64,000 nucleotides of DNA, taken from assembly GCF_001050375.1 (NCBI RefSeq), contig NZ_KQ130482.1, positions 670,551 through 734,550 on the forward strand, written 5' to 3'. Below, piece after piece: positions 42,614-51,423 of the stretch; positions within the stretch are counted from its first letter, which is position 1, and each line of letters opens with the position of its first letter. Source of the DNA: Catenovulum maritimum. Its GTDB lineage: Bacteria > Pseudomonadota > Gammaproteobacteria > Enterobacterales > Alteromonadaceae. The notes beneath the pieces were generated by a model that worked only from the letters and a program-made list of their open reading frames with translations, ran no database searches and was not told the origin of the DNA. Made by a program: the position numbers and the translations under genes.

Positions 42614-43492
42614 TTAGATAATAGAGTGATTACCTTTGCCAATGGCTAATGCGTAAGCGCCATATAAGCCTGAAATATCACCTAACCCCGGTTCTACTAT
42701 TATTGCATCTAACGGTGAACTTAGTGGCAAGTAATTCGCTAGTTTATTTTCTGTTTCTTTAATAATTAAATTAAACAAATGAGTTTTTTGCATTACGCCT
42801 CCCCCTAAAATAATTTTTTCAGGACCAAGCGTGACTATTAAGTTATGACAGACACTCGCAATATACTCAGCTTCTTGCTGCCAAGCAATATGCGTATCTT
42901 CTAGTTTGTCAGCGGACATGTTCCAGGTTTTTGCCATTGATGTACCTGATGCCAGCCCCTCAGCACAGGATCCATGATAAGGGCAATGACCAACTTTATC
43001 AGAAGGAATTAGCATATGTCCAATTTCTGGGTGGTGTATGCCATTTAATATTTGCCCGTTAACTAAAACGCCTCCACCAAAACCTGTTCCTATTGTGATA
43101 TAAACAGCCACATTACATTTTGCTGCCGCTCCCCAAATTGATTCAGCTAAAATGGCACCATTTACATCTGTATCAAAATGGATAGGCAGATTAAGTTTTT
43201 CATGTAAATGTCGGCTGAGTGGAAAGTGTTCCCAATGAGGTTTTGGTGTCGTTGTAATATTGCCATAATTTTTTGAATTTAAGTTTAAATCCATAGGACC
43301 AAAACTGGCTAACCCTATAGACTCTATTGTAAAATTAGCTTGTTTTTGATGAAAGAAATCGACAACTTGTTTAAGGGTGTGTTCAGGTGCGGTAGTTGAA
43401 ACTCTAATTTTATCTATTATTTCTTTATTCTGGTTCATTAAGGCGCAGTTAAATTTAGTACCACCCGCTTCAATTGCTGCATAGTATTTCAT
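42614..43492 (-). CDS. scrK: ROK-family fructokinase
   Basis: A 292-residue ROK kinase that should phosphorylate the fructose released by sucrose phosphorylase. The N-terminal phosphate loop (AAIEAGGTKFNCAL), the ATP-binding ITIGTGFGGGVLVNG and the zinc-binding signature (HPEIGHMLIP then GHCPYHGSCAEGLASG) are all present. The His-Cys-Cys-Cys type zinc site and length fit bacterial fructokinases of the ScrK/YdhR kind. It is the last gene of the minus-strand sucrose cluster, 50 nt after the transporter gene, so cotranscription is likely. Mannose or glucose as an alternative substrate cannot be excluded. Confidence 0.85.
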   Translation of the reverse strand: MKYYAAIEAGGTKFNCALMNQNKEIIDKIRVSTTAPEHTLKQVVDFFHQKQANFTIESIGLASFGPMDLNLNSKNYGNITTTPKPHWEHFPLSRHLHEKLNLPIHFDTDVNGAILAESIWGAAAKCNVAVYITIGTGFGGGVLVNGQILNGIHHPEIGHMLIPSDKVGHCPYHGSCAEGLASGTSMAKTWNMSADKLEDTHIAWQQEAEYIASVCHNLIVTLGPEKIILGGGVMQKTHLFNLIIKETENKLANYLPLSSPLDAIIVEPGLGDISGLYGAYALAIGKGNHSII

Positions 43493-43542
43493 GATTAGTA
43501 TCCCCCTAGTATGTTTTAAGTTGATTCAAAGGCTATTGAACT

Positions 43543-44763
43543 TTACTGATAATCAGCTTGATTCTGCAATTTGAGCTGTTGGCTTGCTGGTCGTTTTAGC
43601 CAGTTGTACCACATGGCTATTGAGAGTAAGCCAGCAAAGACACTCGCCATATAAAAACCATATTTGGCATGGCCACCCATTAGGTCGCTAAAAACACCCA
43701 TTAACAATGGGCCAAATGATGCAGCAGCAGCGGTGAAAAATAAGATAACACCGGCAATTGCACCATGCTGTTTTTTATCGAAACAACTGATCCCTTTCGA
43801 ATTAAGGGTAGGATAAATCATAGACATAAATAGCCCAGATAAAGGAAGTAAAATAACGGCTACATCTAAACCTAACGTCATACTGGCTAAGTAACAGGCG
43901 AAAATAGCGCTAGATAAAATCAACATAGCTAATTCCCATGCAATTAGATTGAGTAGCCAAACTGCTAAAAAGCGTCCTAATGCTCTTAGCACAAAGAATA
44001 TGGTGAGTGACCAAGTCGCTAGAAAAGTAAATGAACCATCATAGTTTGCAAGTAAAGTAGGCATCCAAACATAAATAGCTGCTTCAGCTGCTACATATAA
44101 AGCAATAACAGATGAGAAACCTAAAGCAAAAGGATTTTTTAACATAGAGAAAGTTTGCTTTAAATTGACAGGTTCGGATGGTTTTTTGTAAGTGCTCGGG
44201 TACTGAACTAACGCAGCTGTTATGCATAAAACAATACAGATAACGCCTGCTGTAATGTATAAATATTTCCAGCTAAAACCAGAAGTTAAAAAATACGTGA
44301 CGATAAATGGTCCAATGATGGCACCGATGCCAAAAAAGCCTTCAACTAAATTCATAGTTTTAGTGTGACTCGTTGTAGACTCAGAAATATCACCTACTAA
44401 TGCTAAAGCTCCAGTCTTGAATATGCCGATCGCTAAGCCAGAAAGTATCAACAAAAACAAGAAGAAACTAAAACTATTACCTAAAGCGAATAAACAACAA
44501 GCAGTGGCAAAAATACATAAACCTATGATAATAGTCTTCTTTCTGCCTAGGCGATCAGCTAAAAAGCCAAGTAAGATACCACTTACGGCTATCGCAGCCA
44601 TGGGACCATAATGAAAGGCACCAGCCGCTGTCATAGACAAGTCAAATTCCTTGATTATTTCTGGGATAATTACGCCTACTGCATCTGTTGTCATGGCAAA
44701 CATCATAAACATTAAATAGGTAAGCCAGCGTATAGTCGATAAATTGGCATTATTAGGATTCAT
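43543..44763 (-). CDS. scrT: MFS sugar transporter, probably sucrose permease
   Basis: A 406-residue protein with about twelve transmembrane helices. The MFS loop motif GFLADRLGRKKTI lies between helices 2 and 3, and a second intracellular loop separates the two halves. It would move sucrose across the inner membrane after uptake by the TonB receptor. The assignment to sucrose comes from its position between the TonB receptor and fructokinase genes, as in known Alteromonadales sucrose loci. The sequence alone shows only a sugar-type MFS protein. It is 50 nt from scrK and 74 nt from the receptor gene, with a 20-bp palindrome between. Confidence 0.75.
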   Translation of the reverse strand: MNPNNANLSTIRWLTYLMFMMFAMTTDAVGVIIPEIIKEFDLSMTAAGAFHYGPMAAIAVSGILLGFLADRLGRKKTIIIGLCIFATACCLFALGNSFSFFLFLLILSGLAIGIFKTGALALVGDISESTTSHTKTMNLVEGFFGIGAIIGPFIVTYFLTSGFSWKYLYITAGVICIVLCITAALVQYPSTYKKPSEPVNLKQTFSMLKNPFALGFSSVIALYVAAEAAIYVWMPTLLANYDGSFTFLATWSLTIFFVLRALGRFLAVWLLNLIAWELAMLILSSAIFACYLASMTLGLDVAVILLPLSGLFMSMIYPTLNSKGISCFDKKQHGAIAGVILFFTAAAASFGPLLMGVFSDLMGGHAKYGFYMASVFAGLLSIAMWYNWLKRPASQQLKLQNQADYQ

Positions 44764-44794
44764 ATTATTTCACTTATAAATTTAATGAAATGTC

Positions 44795-44814
44795 GCCACG
44801 ACCTAGGTCGTGGC
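44795..44814. terminator. 20-bp perfect palindrome between receptor and transporter genes
   Basis: GCCACGACCTAGGTCGTGGC is fully self-complementary and GC-rich in an AT-rich gap. It lies 23 bp after the receptor stop. No long T-run follows on the minus strand, so it may be a partial terminator or an mRNA-processing hairpin that lowers transporter expression relative to the receptor. Confidence 0.5.
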
Positions 44815-44837
44815 ACTTATTTGAGCGTTAACAAGAC

Positions 44838-47249
44838 TTAGAAAGTATATCTAAGTGATACAGAAGAGGTACGTCCATTTATGGTTCTTGCTCTAATTAT
44901 ATCACTTGCATTAGCACTGCCTTCTTCAGCTTCTGTTATCCCAACAGCATCAAATAGATTATTTACATTTAATGAAACTGAGAAATCATCTGTAATTAAA
45001 TATTGTGCAAAGGCATTAACTTGGGTGTAACCATCAAACTTCAGGTCATTATTATCCTGTGCGTACGCATCAGTTGTTCCTTGTAAATTTATGCCGAATG
45101 TTGCGCTATCTAAAATATAAGACGTTGTTAACGAGTAAATTAAATCAGCTTGTCTTCTTGGTGTATTTCCTACCACATCTGGATTGATCTGGTCGCGAGT
45201 AATTTCAGCATCAGTCCAAGTAAGACCGCCTTTAACGCTTAGTTCACCAATATTATAAGCTGCCTCTAGCTCTATACCTTTAGCTTCATAAACTCGATCA
45301 AAGAATTTTTGTGTTGTAGCTTCAAAGTTTTGCTCTTCAGTTTCCGCCATAAAGCCTGTTATAAAGACACCTATACCTTTACCTTTGAACTTGTAGCCAA
45401 GTTCTATTTGATCTACTAGGTCGATCGAATCTTCTGAATTTACACTACCGTCTGGATTTATTTTGCCAAAAGCTAATCTATCAGCATTTGCCCGACCACC
45501 TCGGCTCACACGAGCAAAAAGGGAGTTGTTTTTATTCAAACTATAGTTTGAACCTACAGAATAAGAAGTATAAGCCCATTCATAATTTGCAATTTGTGGA
45601 TTGGCATTGTCAATAGAAGAAACACTTTGCTCTGGGATAGATAAGTTACCATCACCATTCATATCTATGGTTTGTTGCACTGCACCAGCATATGTACCAT
45701 TTGCTTCACCTTCGTCTCGTCTGATACTTGCGTCAATAGTAAAGTCGCCTATCTCTGTCGAAAGTGCTAAATAAGGTGCGCGTATACTGTAACTTAAATC
45801 ATAATTTCGTTGACAGCAATTTCCCCAAGCTGGTACGCCATAAGCGTATAGTCCATTATCAGAAAGTAGATTCCCATTACTGTCTTCTACGTCTAATAAT
45901 GCGGCATTATCCCCTTTAACTTCCATTAAGTAAGAATTCCATAACCAAGACATGCTAATTTCTTGGCGAGCAACATAATAACCAGCAGTTAAAGAAAGCT
46001 CATCAAAAGTTCTAGTTAATTTTAAGTCATTAACGATAGAGCCAAAATCATTAATATCCACATCAAAGGTATGAATTCGCATTGCTAACCCATTACCGTT
46101 AGCGTTATCACTGAAGCTTTGACCTGCTTGTGGGCCGTTTGCATAAACAAGAGAAGATCCATCTACAAATGAAGCTGCCATTGTGTCTGCATCTGTAACT
46201 TCAGCAGGGAATAAAGAAACAAATGAACCTGAAATGTTAGAAATTCTAAAACGATTTTCAAATTTCCAGTCATCATTAAGGTCTAAAGACACTTCAGCCC
46301 CAATTGCATTAACAACTGGATTCATGCCATCACGTAAATCTGAACGACTAATATTATTATCACCATCTAAACGTGTCATAGATAATAGATAGGCGGAGTG
46401 TGGCGTATCTGTTTGAGCATTAAACCCTGGAATAGAGTCACCATTTGCATACATAGGCATAGGTAAATAACTGGTGCTTTTATCGTTTAAGTGCTTGAAG
46501 TAAACTCTGATGTAACCATTATCTAGCTCTCTAGTTATGTTTGCTTTGATTTGGCCACCTGATAAGCCGCTGTATCCTGTATCACGAGCCCCTTCACCTT
46601 CGCGGACAAAGCCACCAATGTGAAATCTAACGTCGTCGGATAGATACCCACCAAACTCGAAATCTGAACGAATACTATCGTAGTCAACTCCCATAGTTAC
46701 GCCAACACTGCCAGCTTCGCTTTCACCTGTTTTACTTAAAAAGTTGATAATACCGCCAGGTGCATTACTGGTCGTAGTTGAAGCAGAACCACCTCTAATT
46801 GCTTGAATGCTTTCTATTGTGCTATCGGCTCGTAAAAAAATGTCTGCATTACCAAAAGCAACATCGCCAAATTGTATAATGGGTAAGCCATCTTCTTGTA
46901 ATTGTAAAAATTTAGCGCCGCCAGCTGCAACAGGCAAGCCGCGGACCGCAATATTTGCATTTCCGTCTCCGCCTGTTGATTCCGATCTTATACCTGGGAT
47001 CGAACGTAATATCTCAGCAGCAGTTCTAGGTGAGGCTACTTCAACATCTGTAGTTTCAATTGTACTAACAGAAACACTAGATTTCATTTTAGTGGCAGGG
47101 CGTGCAGTACCAGTAATGATAATTTTCTCAAAGTCTAAAGCATCTGCTTCATCTTGCTCTTGTTCAACATTCTGAGCTAAAGCTTGATTACTAATTAAAG
47201 CTGAAGTGATGAACATACTTAGAGTTGTTAACTTAAAAGAATTAATCAT
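44838..47249 (-). CDS. TonB-dependent receptor of the sucrose cluster
   Basis: An 803-residue outer-membrane receptor. It has a signal peptide (ALISNQALAQ), a TonB-box-like region (FEKIIITGTARPATKMKS), and plug-domain elements ILRSIPGIRSESTGGDGNAN, IAVRGLPVAAGG and SNAPGGIINFLSKTG. A 22-strand-type barrel ends in Phe (SVSLRYTF). Its place among sucrose genes suggests uptake of sucrose or a related sugar across the outer membrane, as described for Alteromonadales loci. AGGAG precedes the ATG and a LacI operator lies 67 bp upstream. It is unrelated in detail to the larger receptor at 17998-21009. Confidence 0.88.
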   Translation of the reverse strand: MINSFKLTTLSMFITSALISNQALAQNVEQEQDEADALDFEKIIITGTARPATKMKSSVSVSTIETTDVEVASPRTAAEILRSIPGIRSESTGGDGNANIAVRGLPVAAGGAKFLQLQEDGLPIIQFGDVAFGNADIFLRADSTIESIQAIRGGSASTTTSNAPGGIINFLSKTGESEAGSVGVTMGVDYDSIRSDFEFGGYLSDDVRFHIGGFVREGEGARDTGYSGLSGGQIKANITRELDNGYIRVYFKHLNDKSTSYLPMPMYANGDSIPGFNAQTDTPHSAYLLSMTRLDGDNNISRSDLRDGMNPVVNAIGAEVSLDLNDDWKFENRFRISNISGSFVSLFPAEVTDADTMAASFVDGSSLVYANGPQAGQSFSDNANGNGLAMRIHTFDVDINDFGSIVNDLKLTRTFDELSLTAGYYVARQEISMSWLWNSYLMEVKGDNAALLDVEDSNGNLLSDNGLYAYGVPAWGNCCQRNYDLSYSIRAPYLALSTEIGDFTIDASIRRDEGEANGTYAGAVQQTIDMNGDGNLSIPEQSVSSIDNANPQIANYEWAYTSYSVGSNYSLNKNNSLFARVSRGGRANADRLAFGKINPDGSVNSEDSIDLVDQIELGYKFKGKGIGVFITGFMAETEEQNFEATTQKFFDRVYEAKGIELEAAYNIGELSVKGGLTWTDAEITRDQINPDVVGNTPRRQADLIYSLTTSYILDSATFGINLQGTTDAYAQDNNDLKFDGYTQVNAFAQYLITDDFSVSLNVNNLFDAVGITEAEEGSANASDIIRARTINGRTSSVSLRYTF

Positions 47250-47316
47250 GTTGTTGTCTCCTAGTAGCGAAGCTACATTTAAATTTATTATAGTTAAAGC
47301 TAATTAACTAGCTATT

Positions 47317-47334
47317 AACTTAAACGATTAAGTT
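47317..47334. promoter_or_regulatory. LacI-type operator before the TonB receptor gene
   Basis: AACTTAAACGATTAAGTT is an 18-bp near-palindrome centred on CG with one mismatched pair. Two variants occur before the sucrose phosphorylase and regulator genes, so ScrR is the expected binder. Confidence 0.75.
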
Positions 47335-47792
47335 TATTTTAGTGTAAAATATTTGTTATATGCAAGTAATAATTTAAATTTTTAAAAATAATTTTTAAGT
47401 GACTGTTATTTCGTAGGAAATATATTTAAATTGTTTTTCTTAAATAAACTTAAAGCTTAAGATTTACATCTAGAGCTGAATTTTTACCTAAATGTGATCT
47501 GGTTATTTTAGCTATCTAGGGGAACGGGGCTTTTTTAAAATTCAGTACAAATTGAAGAAAATGGTTATTTAACATCTTAACTGTTACAAGATGTTTTTTG
47601 ATTATCTATGAGGGAATGTAATTTTATGATTAGGGGTAAAAATTAGCCGAGCATTTGTGAGCTATTACATATGTATGCTAGCCAATGTTATAGGCAAATG
47701 CTTTAGATATTAGATTACAACAATTTAGTATGGTGTAATCTAATCTCTGATTTATGTGCTGCTATTAAAACTAAGCTGATTAGAGATTGCTG
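47335..47792. other. Gene-free stretch between receptor and phosphorylase genes
   Basis: This 458-bp stretch is very AT-rich and contains the promoter side of the receptor gene. It also has a weak 10-bp stem (TTAGATTACA/TGTAATCTAA, 47710-47743) past the phosphorylase stop. No gene is recognised. Confidence 0.45.
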
Positions 47793-49268
47793 TTATGAAT
47801 TAAGTAATTCGTCAATGTTAAAAATTTGCTGCTTACTTTCTTCTTTGAGCTCAATTAAACATTCTAGCTGTTTTGTATCTAGGGTTAACCTAGCTAGACG
47901 GTCTCCTAATGTCCAAGACATAATAAGTACACCATCAACTAATGTATGACTAAATTCACCATTAAACACGGAGCTATTTCGTAATTTAATCAATTTAATT
48001 AAGCCTGTCACAACGGGAAGTTTAAGTTGTTCTTTGACTGTTTCTGGGGTTAAGTAGCTGCGGTTAATATCGCGTCCTACTTTAGTTTTATTTAGTAATT
48101 GCATATCATTTTTAACAGCAAGCAGCCCTGTATAATAAACTTGTGGTACGCCAGGACTAAAGAATTGAATAGCTCTTGATATAAGATAAAGTTTGTCTTG
48201 AGCACCTAAAGCATCATAATAGGTACAATTTACCTGATATAAATCTAAGTTACTTGCAGCTGCGCCTGTGGCTTGCCGACTCTGCCCTTGGCTTCGAATG
48301 TGAATTTCTTCAACTAAATTGTTGATTTCTGTATCGTTTAACAACCCAGGTTTGCCTCCATGCTTGCCTACATCAATAATGCCAATGCCATCATGAGTAT
48401 CTAAAACTGTGATACAGTTTCTAGGTGAAATATCTAGCCAATTCGCTAAAGGAGCCGCATCTTTGTTAAATAGTGCATGTAAAATGAGAGGTGGTAATGC
48501 AAAGTCATAGACTAAATCACATCTTTTGGCTATTTCACATTGGGTCTGATAATGAGAATGAATTTCAACTAAGCATTGCATACCTAAAGCCTTTGCTCTT
48601 TGAGATAAATCATTTATAAAACTAAAGGTTTGCTCTAGCATGAAACAATTTGTGCCCGCTTTTTTTATTGCATAGCCAGCAGCATCTAGCCTAATCAATG
48701 AGATATTATTCTTAGAAAATTTAGTCAATATCGCGTTTAAGTATTTCTCAGCTTGTTCCGAACTGATATCTATATCTATCTGGTTTGATGTAAATGTTGT
48801 CCAAAACTCTTTGGTTTCTCCCGTCTTTAGCTCAATGGGTGTAAAACAAGGAGTAGGGCGCGGACGATATATTTTTTCAATATCCATTGGATCTGGGTTA
48901 GCCCCAAAAACCTTCTCTTTAGTTAAAAATAAATCATAATGTTTAGATTCAGAACCATGACTTAAGACATCTTTAAATTCATCAGATTGTGCAGAGATAT
49001 GGTTCACTATCATATCGGCCATCACTTTATAATCTTGTCCTAATGACTTTATATCAAGCCAATCGCCTAGGCGAGCGTCAATTTGTGTATGGTTAATCGG
49101 ATCAAAACCGGCATCTTCACCATCTATTGGGAAATAAAAAGGTAGTAGGTGTACGCCACCAAATACATTTTTTAGTTCCTTATTTAGCATGCAATGAAGC
49201 TCTTTAATGCCTCCATTGGTTAATCTATCAACATAAGTAATTAATTGAACTTGGTTATTTGAAATCAT
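47793..49268 (-). CDS. scrP: Sucrose phosphorylase (GH13 subfamily 18)
   Basis: A 491-residue cytoplasmic enzyme that uses phosphate to split sucrose into glucose 1-phosphate and fructose. It aligns along its length with Bifidobacterium sucrose phosphorylase. The nucleophile is Asp195 in IRLDAAGY and the acid/base is Glu235 in LVEIHSHY, each three residues beyond Asp192 and Glu232 of that enzyme. The third acid lies in VLDTHDGIG. The substrate loop (QATGAAASNLDLYQVN) and the FFSPGVPQVYY element are conserved. Action on sucrose 6'-phosphate is less likely because the cluster has an MFS, not a PTS, transporter. An operator overlaps the leader 15 bp before the ATG. Confidence 0.93.
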   Translation of the reverse strand: MISNNQVQLITYVDRLTNGGIKELHCMLNKELKNVFGGVHLLPFYFPIDGEDAGFDPINHTQIDARLGDWLDIKSLGQDYKVMADMIVNHISAQSDEFKDVLSHGSESKHYDLFLTKEKVFGANPDPMDIEKIYRPRPTPCFTPIELKTGETKEFWTTFTSNQIDIDISSEQAEKYLNAILTKFSKNNISLIRLDAAGYAIKKAGTNCFMLEQTFSFINDLSQRAKALGMQCLVEIHSHYQTQCEIAKRCDLVYDFALPPLILHALFNKDAAPLANWLDISPRNCITVLDTHDGIGIIDVGKHGGKPGLLNDTEINNLVEEIHIRSQGQSRQATGAAASNLDLYQVNCTYYDALGAQDKLYLISRAIQFFSPGVPQVYYTGLLAVKNDMQLLNKTKVGRDINRSYLTPETVKEQLKLPVVTGLIKLIKLRNSSVFNGEFSHTLVDGVLIMSWTLGDRLARLTLDTKQLECLIELKEESKQQIFNIDELLNS

Positions 49269-49283
49269 AAATATAAACTCACC

Positions 49284-49301
49284 ATCTTAATCGTTTAAGT
49301 T
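49284..49301. promoter_or_regulatory. LacI-type operator before sucrose phosphorylase
   Basis: ATCTTAATCGTTTAAGTT shares the CTTAAnCG-type half-sites of the operator at 47317, read on the opposite strand. It lies 15 bp before the scrP start, where a bound repressor would block transcription. Confidence 0.7.
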
Positions 49302-49491
49302 AATTTAATTTAGAAATCCTGTAATTGCAAGGTTAAAATTTAATTAATTACTTTCTTGATTGTAAGTTATTGTTTTTTAACTTTAAAAATATAAATGGAT
49401 TATTTTTTGATTTATGGATTTATCTAAAACGTTAAATTAATTGGCTGAATTTAATTTATCATTAGTACTCGTTTATATCTGAGCATTAAAT

Positions 49492-50556
49492 TTAATATTC
49501 ATTCTCTACTGTAGCTCTTTTGATTAACTCAGTAGGTAAAATGGTTTTCTTATTTAACTCCCCTTTAATTAACTTATGAGCAGATTGCCGACCTTTTTCA
49601 ATACTTTTTTGGCAAACAGTCGTTAATGCTGGAGTGGTCCTACTTGCTTCTGGAATATCATCAAAGCCAACAACTTTAAGCATTTTGGGCACTTCGATAT
49701 TCTTATCGCGAGCAACGGATAAAACTGCACCTGCTATTACATCGCTCATACATAATATGCAGTTAGGCATTGGGTTTATAGATAGCGCTTCTTTAGCTGC
49801 TTTTAGCGCAAATTCATGTGTATTATGAGGAATATGCCATATATATTCAGAGGCTATTTTTTGTTTTTGTTGCGAAATTGCCTCTAAATATCCAGTTAAG
49901 CGTCTTCTTGATACAGATTCACCTTCTGAAAATAATTCGTCATCAGTGATACGACATACTCTATCACTGTGGATTAGTCGCAAGCCAAGAATAGCAATAT
50001 TAGGATCTTTACAATGACTGAGTGCATAGTCAGCTACAGATTTAGCCGCAGCCTTATTGTCAATATTAATAGATGCATGATTTTTTAGGTCGAAATCGAC
50101 TGTGACTATTGGCTTTTGAGTACCTAACACTCGGTTAAATAGAGGATTATTTTCTTGGCTACCATATATAATAAAACCGTCAGGTAAGGCTTCGATTCCA
50201 TTATTTGTTTGTGCGGAATCAGCACCAGAGAGCATAAGTAATTGTTTATGATTCTGTTCTAATACTTCAGAAATACCCGTTAGAAATTGGTTAGCGACTG
50301 GGTCTGTAAAATAATATGCTAGAGGGTCACTTAGTAAAACCCCAATGACGCCAGACTCGCCTTTTCTTAATGAGCGGGCAGTTAGGTTAGGGCCGTGATA
50401 ACCTATTTCATTGCATTGTTTTAAAATTTTCTCACGAAGTTTTTCCGAAAGCTGATCGGGGCGGTTAAAAGCGTTAGAAATCGTTGCAGTAGATACGCCC
50501 AATATCTTTGATACACTTTTTAATGTTAAAGGTTTATTCGGGCTTGTATTCGGCAT
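49492..50556 (-). CDS. scrR: LacI-family regulator of sucrose genes
   Basis: A 354-residue repressor. The N-terminal helix-turn-helix (LTLKSVSKILGVSTATISNA) and hinge helix (NLTARSLRKGESGVIGVLL) precede a periplasmic-binding-protein-like effector domain (about 65-350; ILCMSDVIAGAVLSVARD, VVGFDDIPEASRTTPALTTV). It is the promoter-proximal gene of the cluster, 223 nt before scrP. Its own promoter carries the operator at 50593, so autoregulation is likely. The effector is presumably sucrose or a product of its cleavage. Confidence 0.88.
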   Translation of the reverse strand: MPNTSPNKPLTLKSVSKILGVSTATISNAFNRPDQLSEKLREKILKQCNEIGYHGPNLTARSLRKGESGVIGVLLSDPLAYYFTDPVANQFLTGISEVLEQNHKQLLMLSGADSAQTNNGIEALPDGFIIYGSQENNPLFNRVLGTQKPIVTVDFDLKNHASINIDNKAAAKSVADYALSHCKDPNIAILGLRLIHSDRVCRITDDELFSEGESVSRRRLTGYLEAISQQKQKIASEYIWHIPHNTHEFALKAAKEALSINPMPNCILCMSDVIAGAVLSVARDKNIEVPKMLKVVGFDDIPEASRTTPALTTVCQKSIEKGRQSAHKLIKGELNKKTILPTELIKRATVENEY

Positions 50557-50592
50557 TTGGCATTCCTGTGATATATTTATGTCTTCATAATA

Positions 50593-50610
50593 TTGTTAAA
50601 CGATTAAGTT
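50593..50610. promoter_or_regulatory. LacI-type operator before scrR
   Basis: TTGTTAAACGATTAAGTT shares the TTAAACGATTAAGTT core with the site at 47317. It lies 36 bp before the scrR start. Confidence 0.7.
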
Positions 50611-50682
50611 TTCCACTGCTATTTTAAATATACCCGGTATCTAGAATGGATTATTCTTTATCGTAAATTTGAATAGTACATT

Positions 50683-50797
50683 GTGAAACCTTACCCGAAT
50701 TATATTCTGGTTGGCGTGGTGAGTTTGCTAAAGAGTTCTTATTAAAGCGTTTATCTGAATTAGATGAATAATTTTTGTTTCTTTGTTGAAGTTTTGT
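50683..50797 (+). repeat. Direct repeat, copy 2: duplicated 3' end of rnd
   Basis: This is a 114/115 match to 42139-42253. It has no start codon context and would encode only the last 29 residues of RNase D, with Phe for Leu at the one changed base. It marks the right edge of the sucrose island. The remaining gap to 50896 holds only upstream sequence of the DUF4234 gene, including an imperfect GTTCAAAT/ATTTGAAC dyad. Confidence 0.97.
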
Positions 50798-50896
50798 AAA
50801 TATAATTAAATAAGTTCAAATGATAAATATTTTATTTTAGATTTATCTCATATTTGAACTGAAGTTAATTATTTTAAACATTACAAGGAAATAAAA

Positions 50897-51415
50897 ATGA
50901 CTACAGCAGTAGAAAATGCTTTTGAAGCGCCTAAGGCAGAACTTTCAGATTCTGGTGAATCGTCAATATTAAATTTAAAAAGATTTAGTGCTTGGGGGGT
51001 ATTAGGCCTAGGTATTATTACATTTGGTTTATATTTTGTGTATTGGTTTTATAGCAGAATGCCAATCATTAATGAATATGCGAAAGAAAATAAAGCCAAT
51101 ACGACCTATTTGCACGCTTATTTAATTAGTTATGCAATTTCACTTTTGATTTCTATTGGTGCCGGTTTTATTGAGCCTTCTTCAACGGTTGATATTGTAT
51201 CTGGTTTAATTTCGATTGCTAATCTTGTGTTGTATATTTTATTAGCATTTTCTATTCGTAAAGCGCTTAGCGAAATTATCAATGAAGATGCTGGCGATAA
51301 TCAAACTAAGTTAGGTGGTGTGCTTACTTTCTTCTTTAGTGCGATTTATTTCCAATACAAAATTAACGAAAAAATTGATTCTGTATCGGTTGAATCAGAA
51401 AAATCAGCAAGCTAA
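50897..51415 (+). CDS. DUF4234 membrane protein
   Basis: A 172-residue protein with four hydrophobic helices between residues about 30 and 155. The first two carry the DUF4234 pattern (FSAWGVLGLGIITFGLYFVY then WFYSRM). The N-terminus is polar and acidic, and there is no signal peptide. AAGGAAATAAAA precedes the ATG. The family is an uncharacterised small membrane protein group. It stands just outside the sucrose island and converges with the DUF58 operon, ending 8 nt before the DUF58 stop. Confidence 0.75.
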   Translation: MTTAVENAFEAPKAELSDSGESSILNLKRFSAWGVLGLGIITFGLYFVYWFYSRMPIINEYAKENKANTTYLHAYLISYAISLLISIGAGFIEPSSTVDIVSGLISIANLVLYILLAFSIRKALSEIINEDAGDNQTKLGGVLTFFFSAIYFQYKINEKIDSVSVESEKSAS

Positions 51416-51423
51416 TTCTGATT

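Larger units (their letters stand above)
42254..50682. other. Sucrose-use island inserted at the 3' end of rnd
   Basis: These 8.4 kb lie between the two rnd-end repeats. They contain only five minus-strand sucrose genes plus intergenic DNA: scrK, an MFS transporter, a TonB-dependent receptor, sucrose phosphorylase and a LacI regulator. No integrase, transposase or tRNA is present inside. The layout is that of a cassette gained by recombination that duplicated its target. The 115-bp repeat length points to homologous or integrase-type exchange rather than transposition. Confidence 0.7.

Noticed and set aside
46807..47175. A 122-codon plus-strand open frame
   Set aside because: It is antisense to the N-terminus of the sucrose-cluster TonB receptor, which has clear plug motifs.
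47710..47743. Terminator after the sucrose phosphorylase gene
   Set aside because: The 10-bp stem has a 14-nt loop, is all but AT-only and has no T-tract on the minus strand; kept only as a remark.
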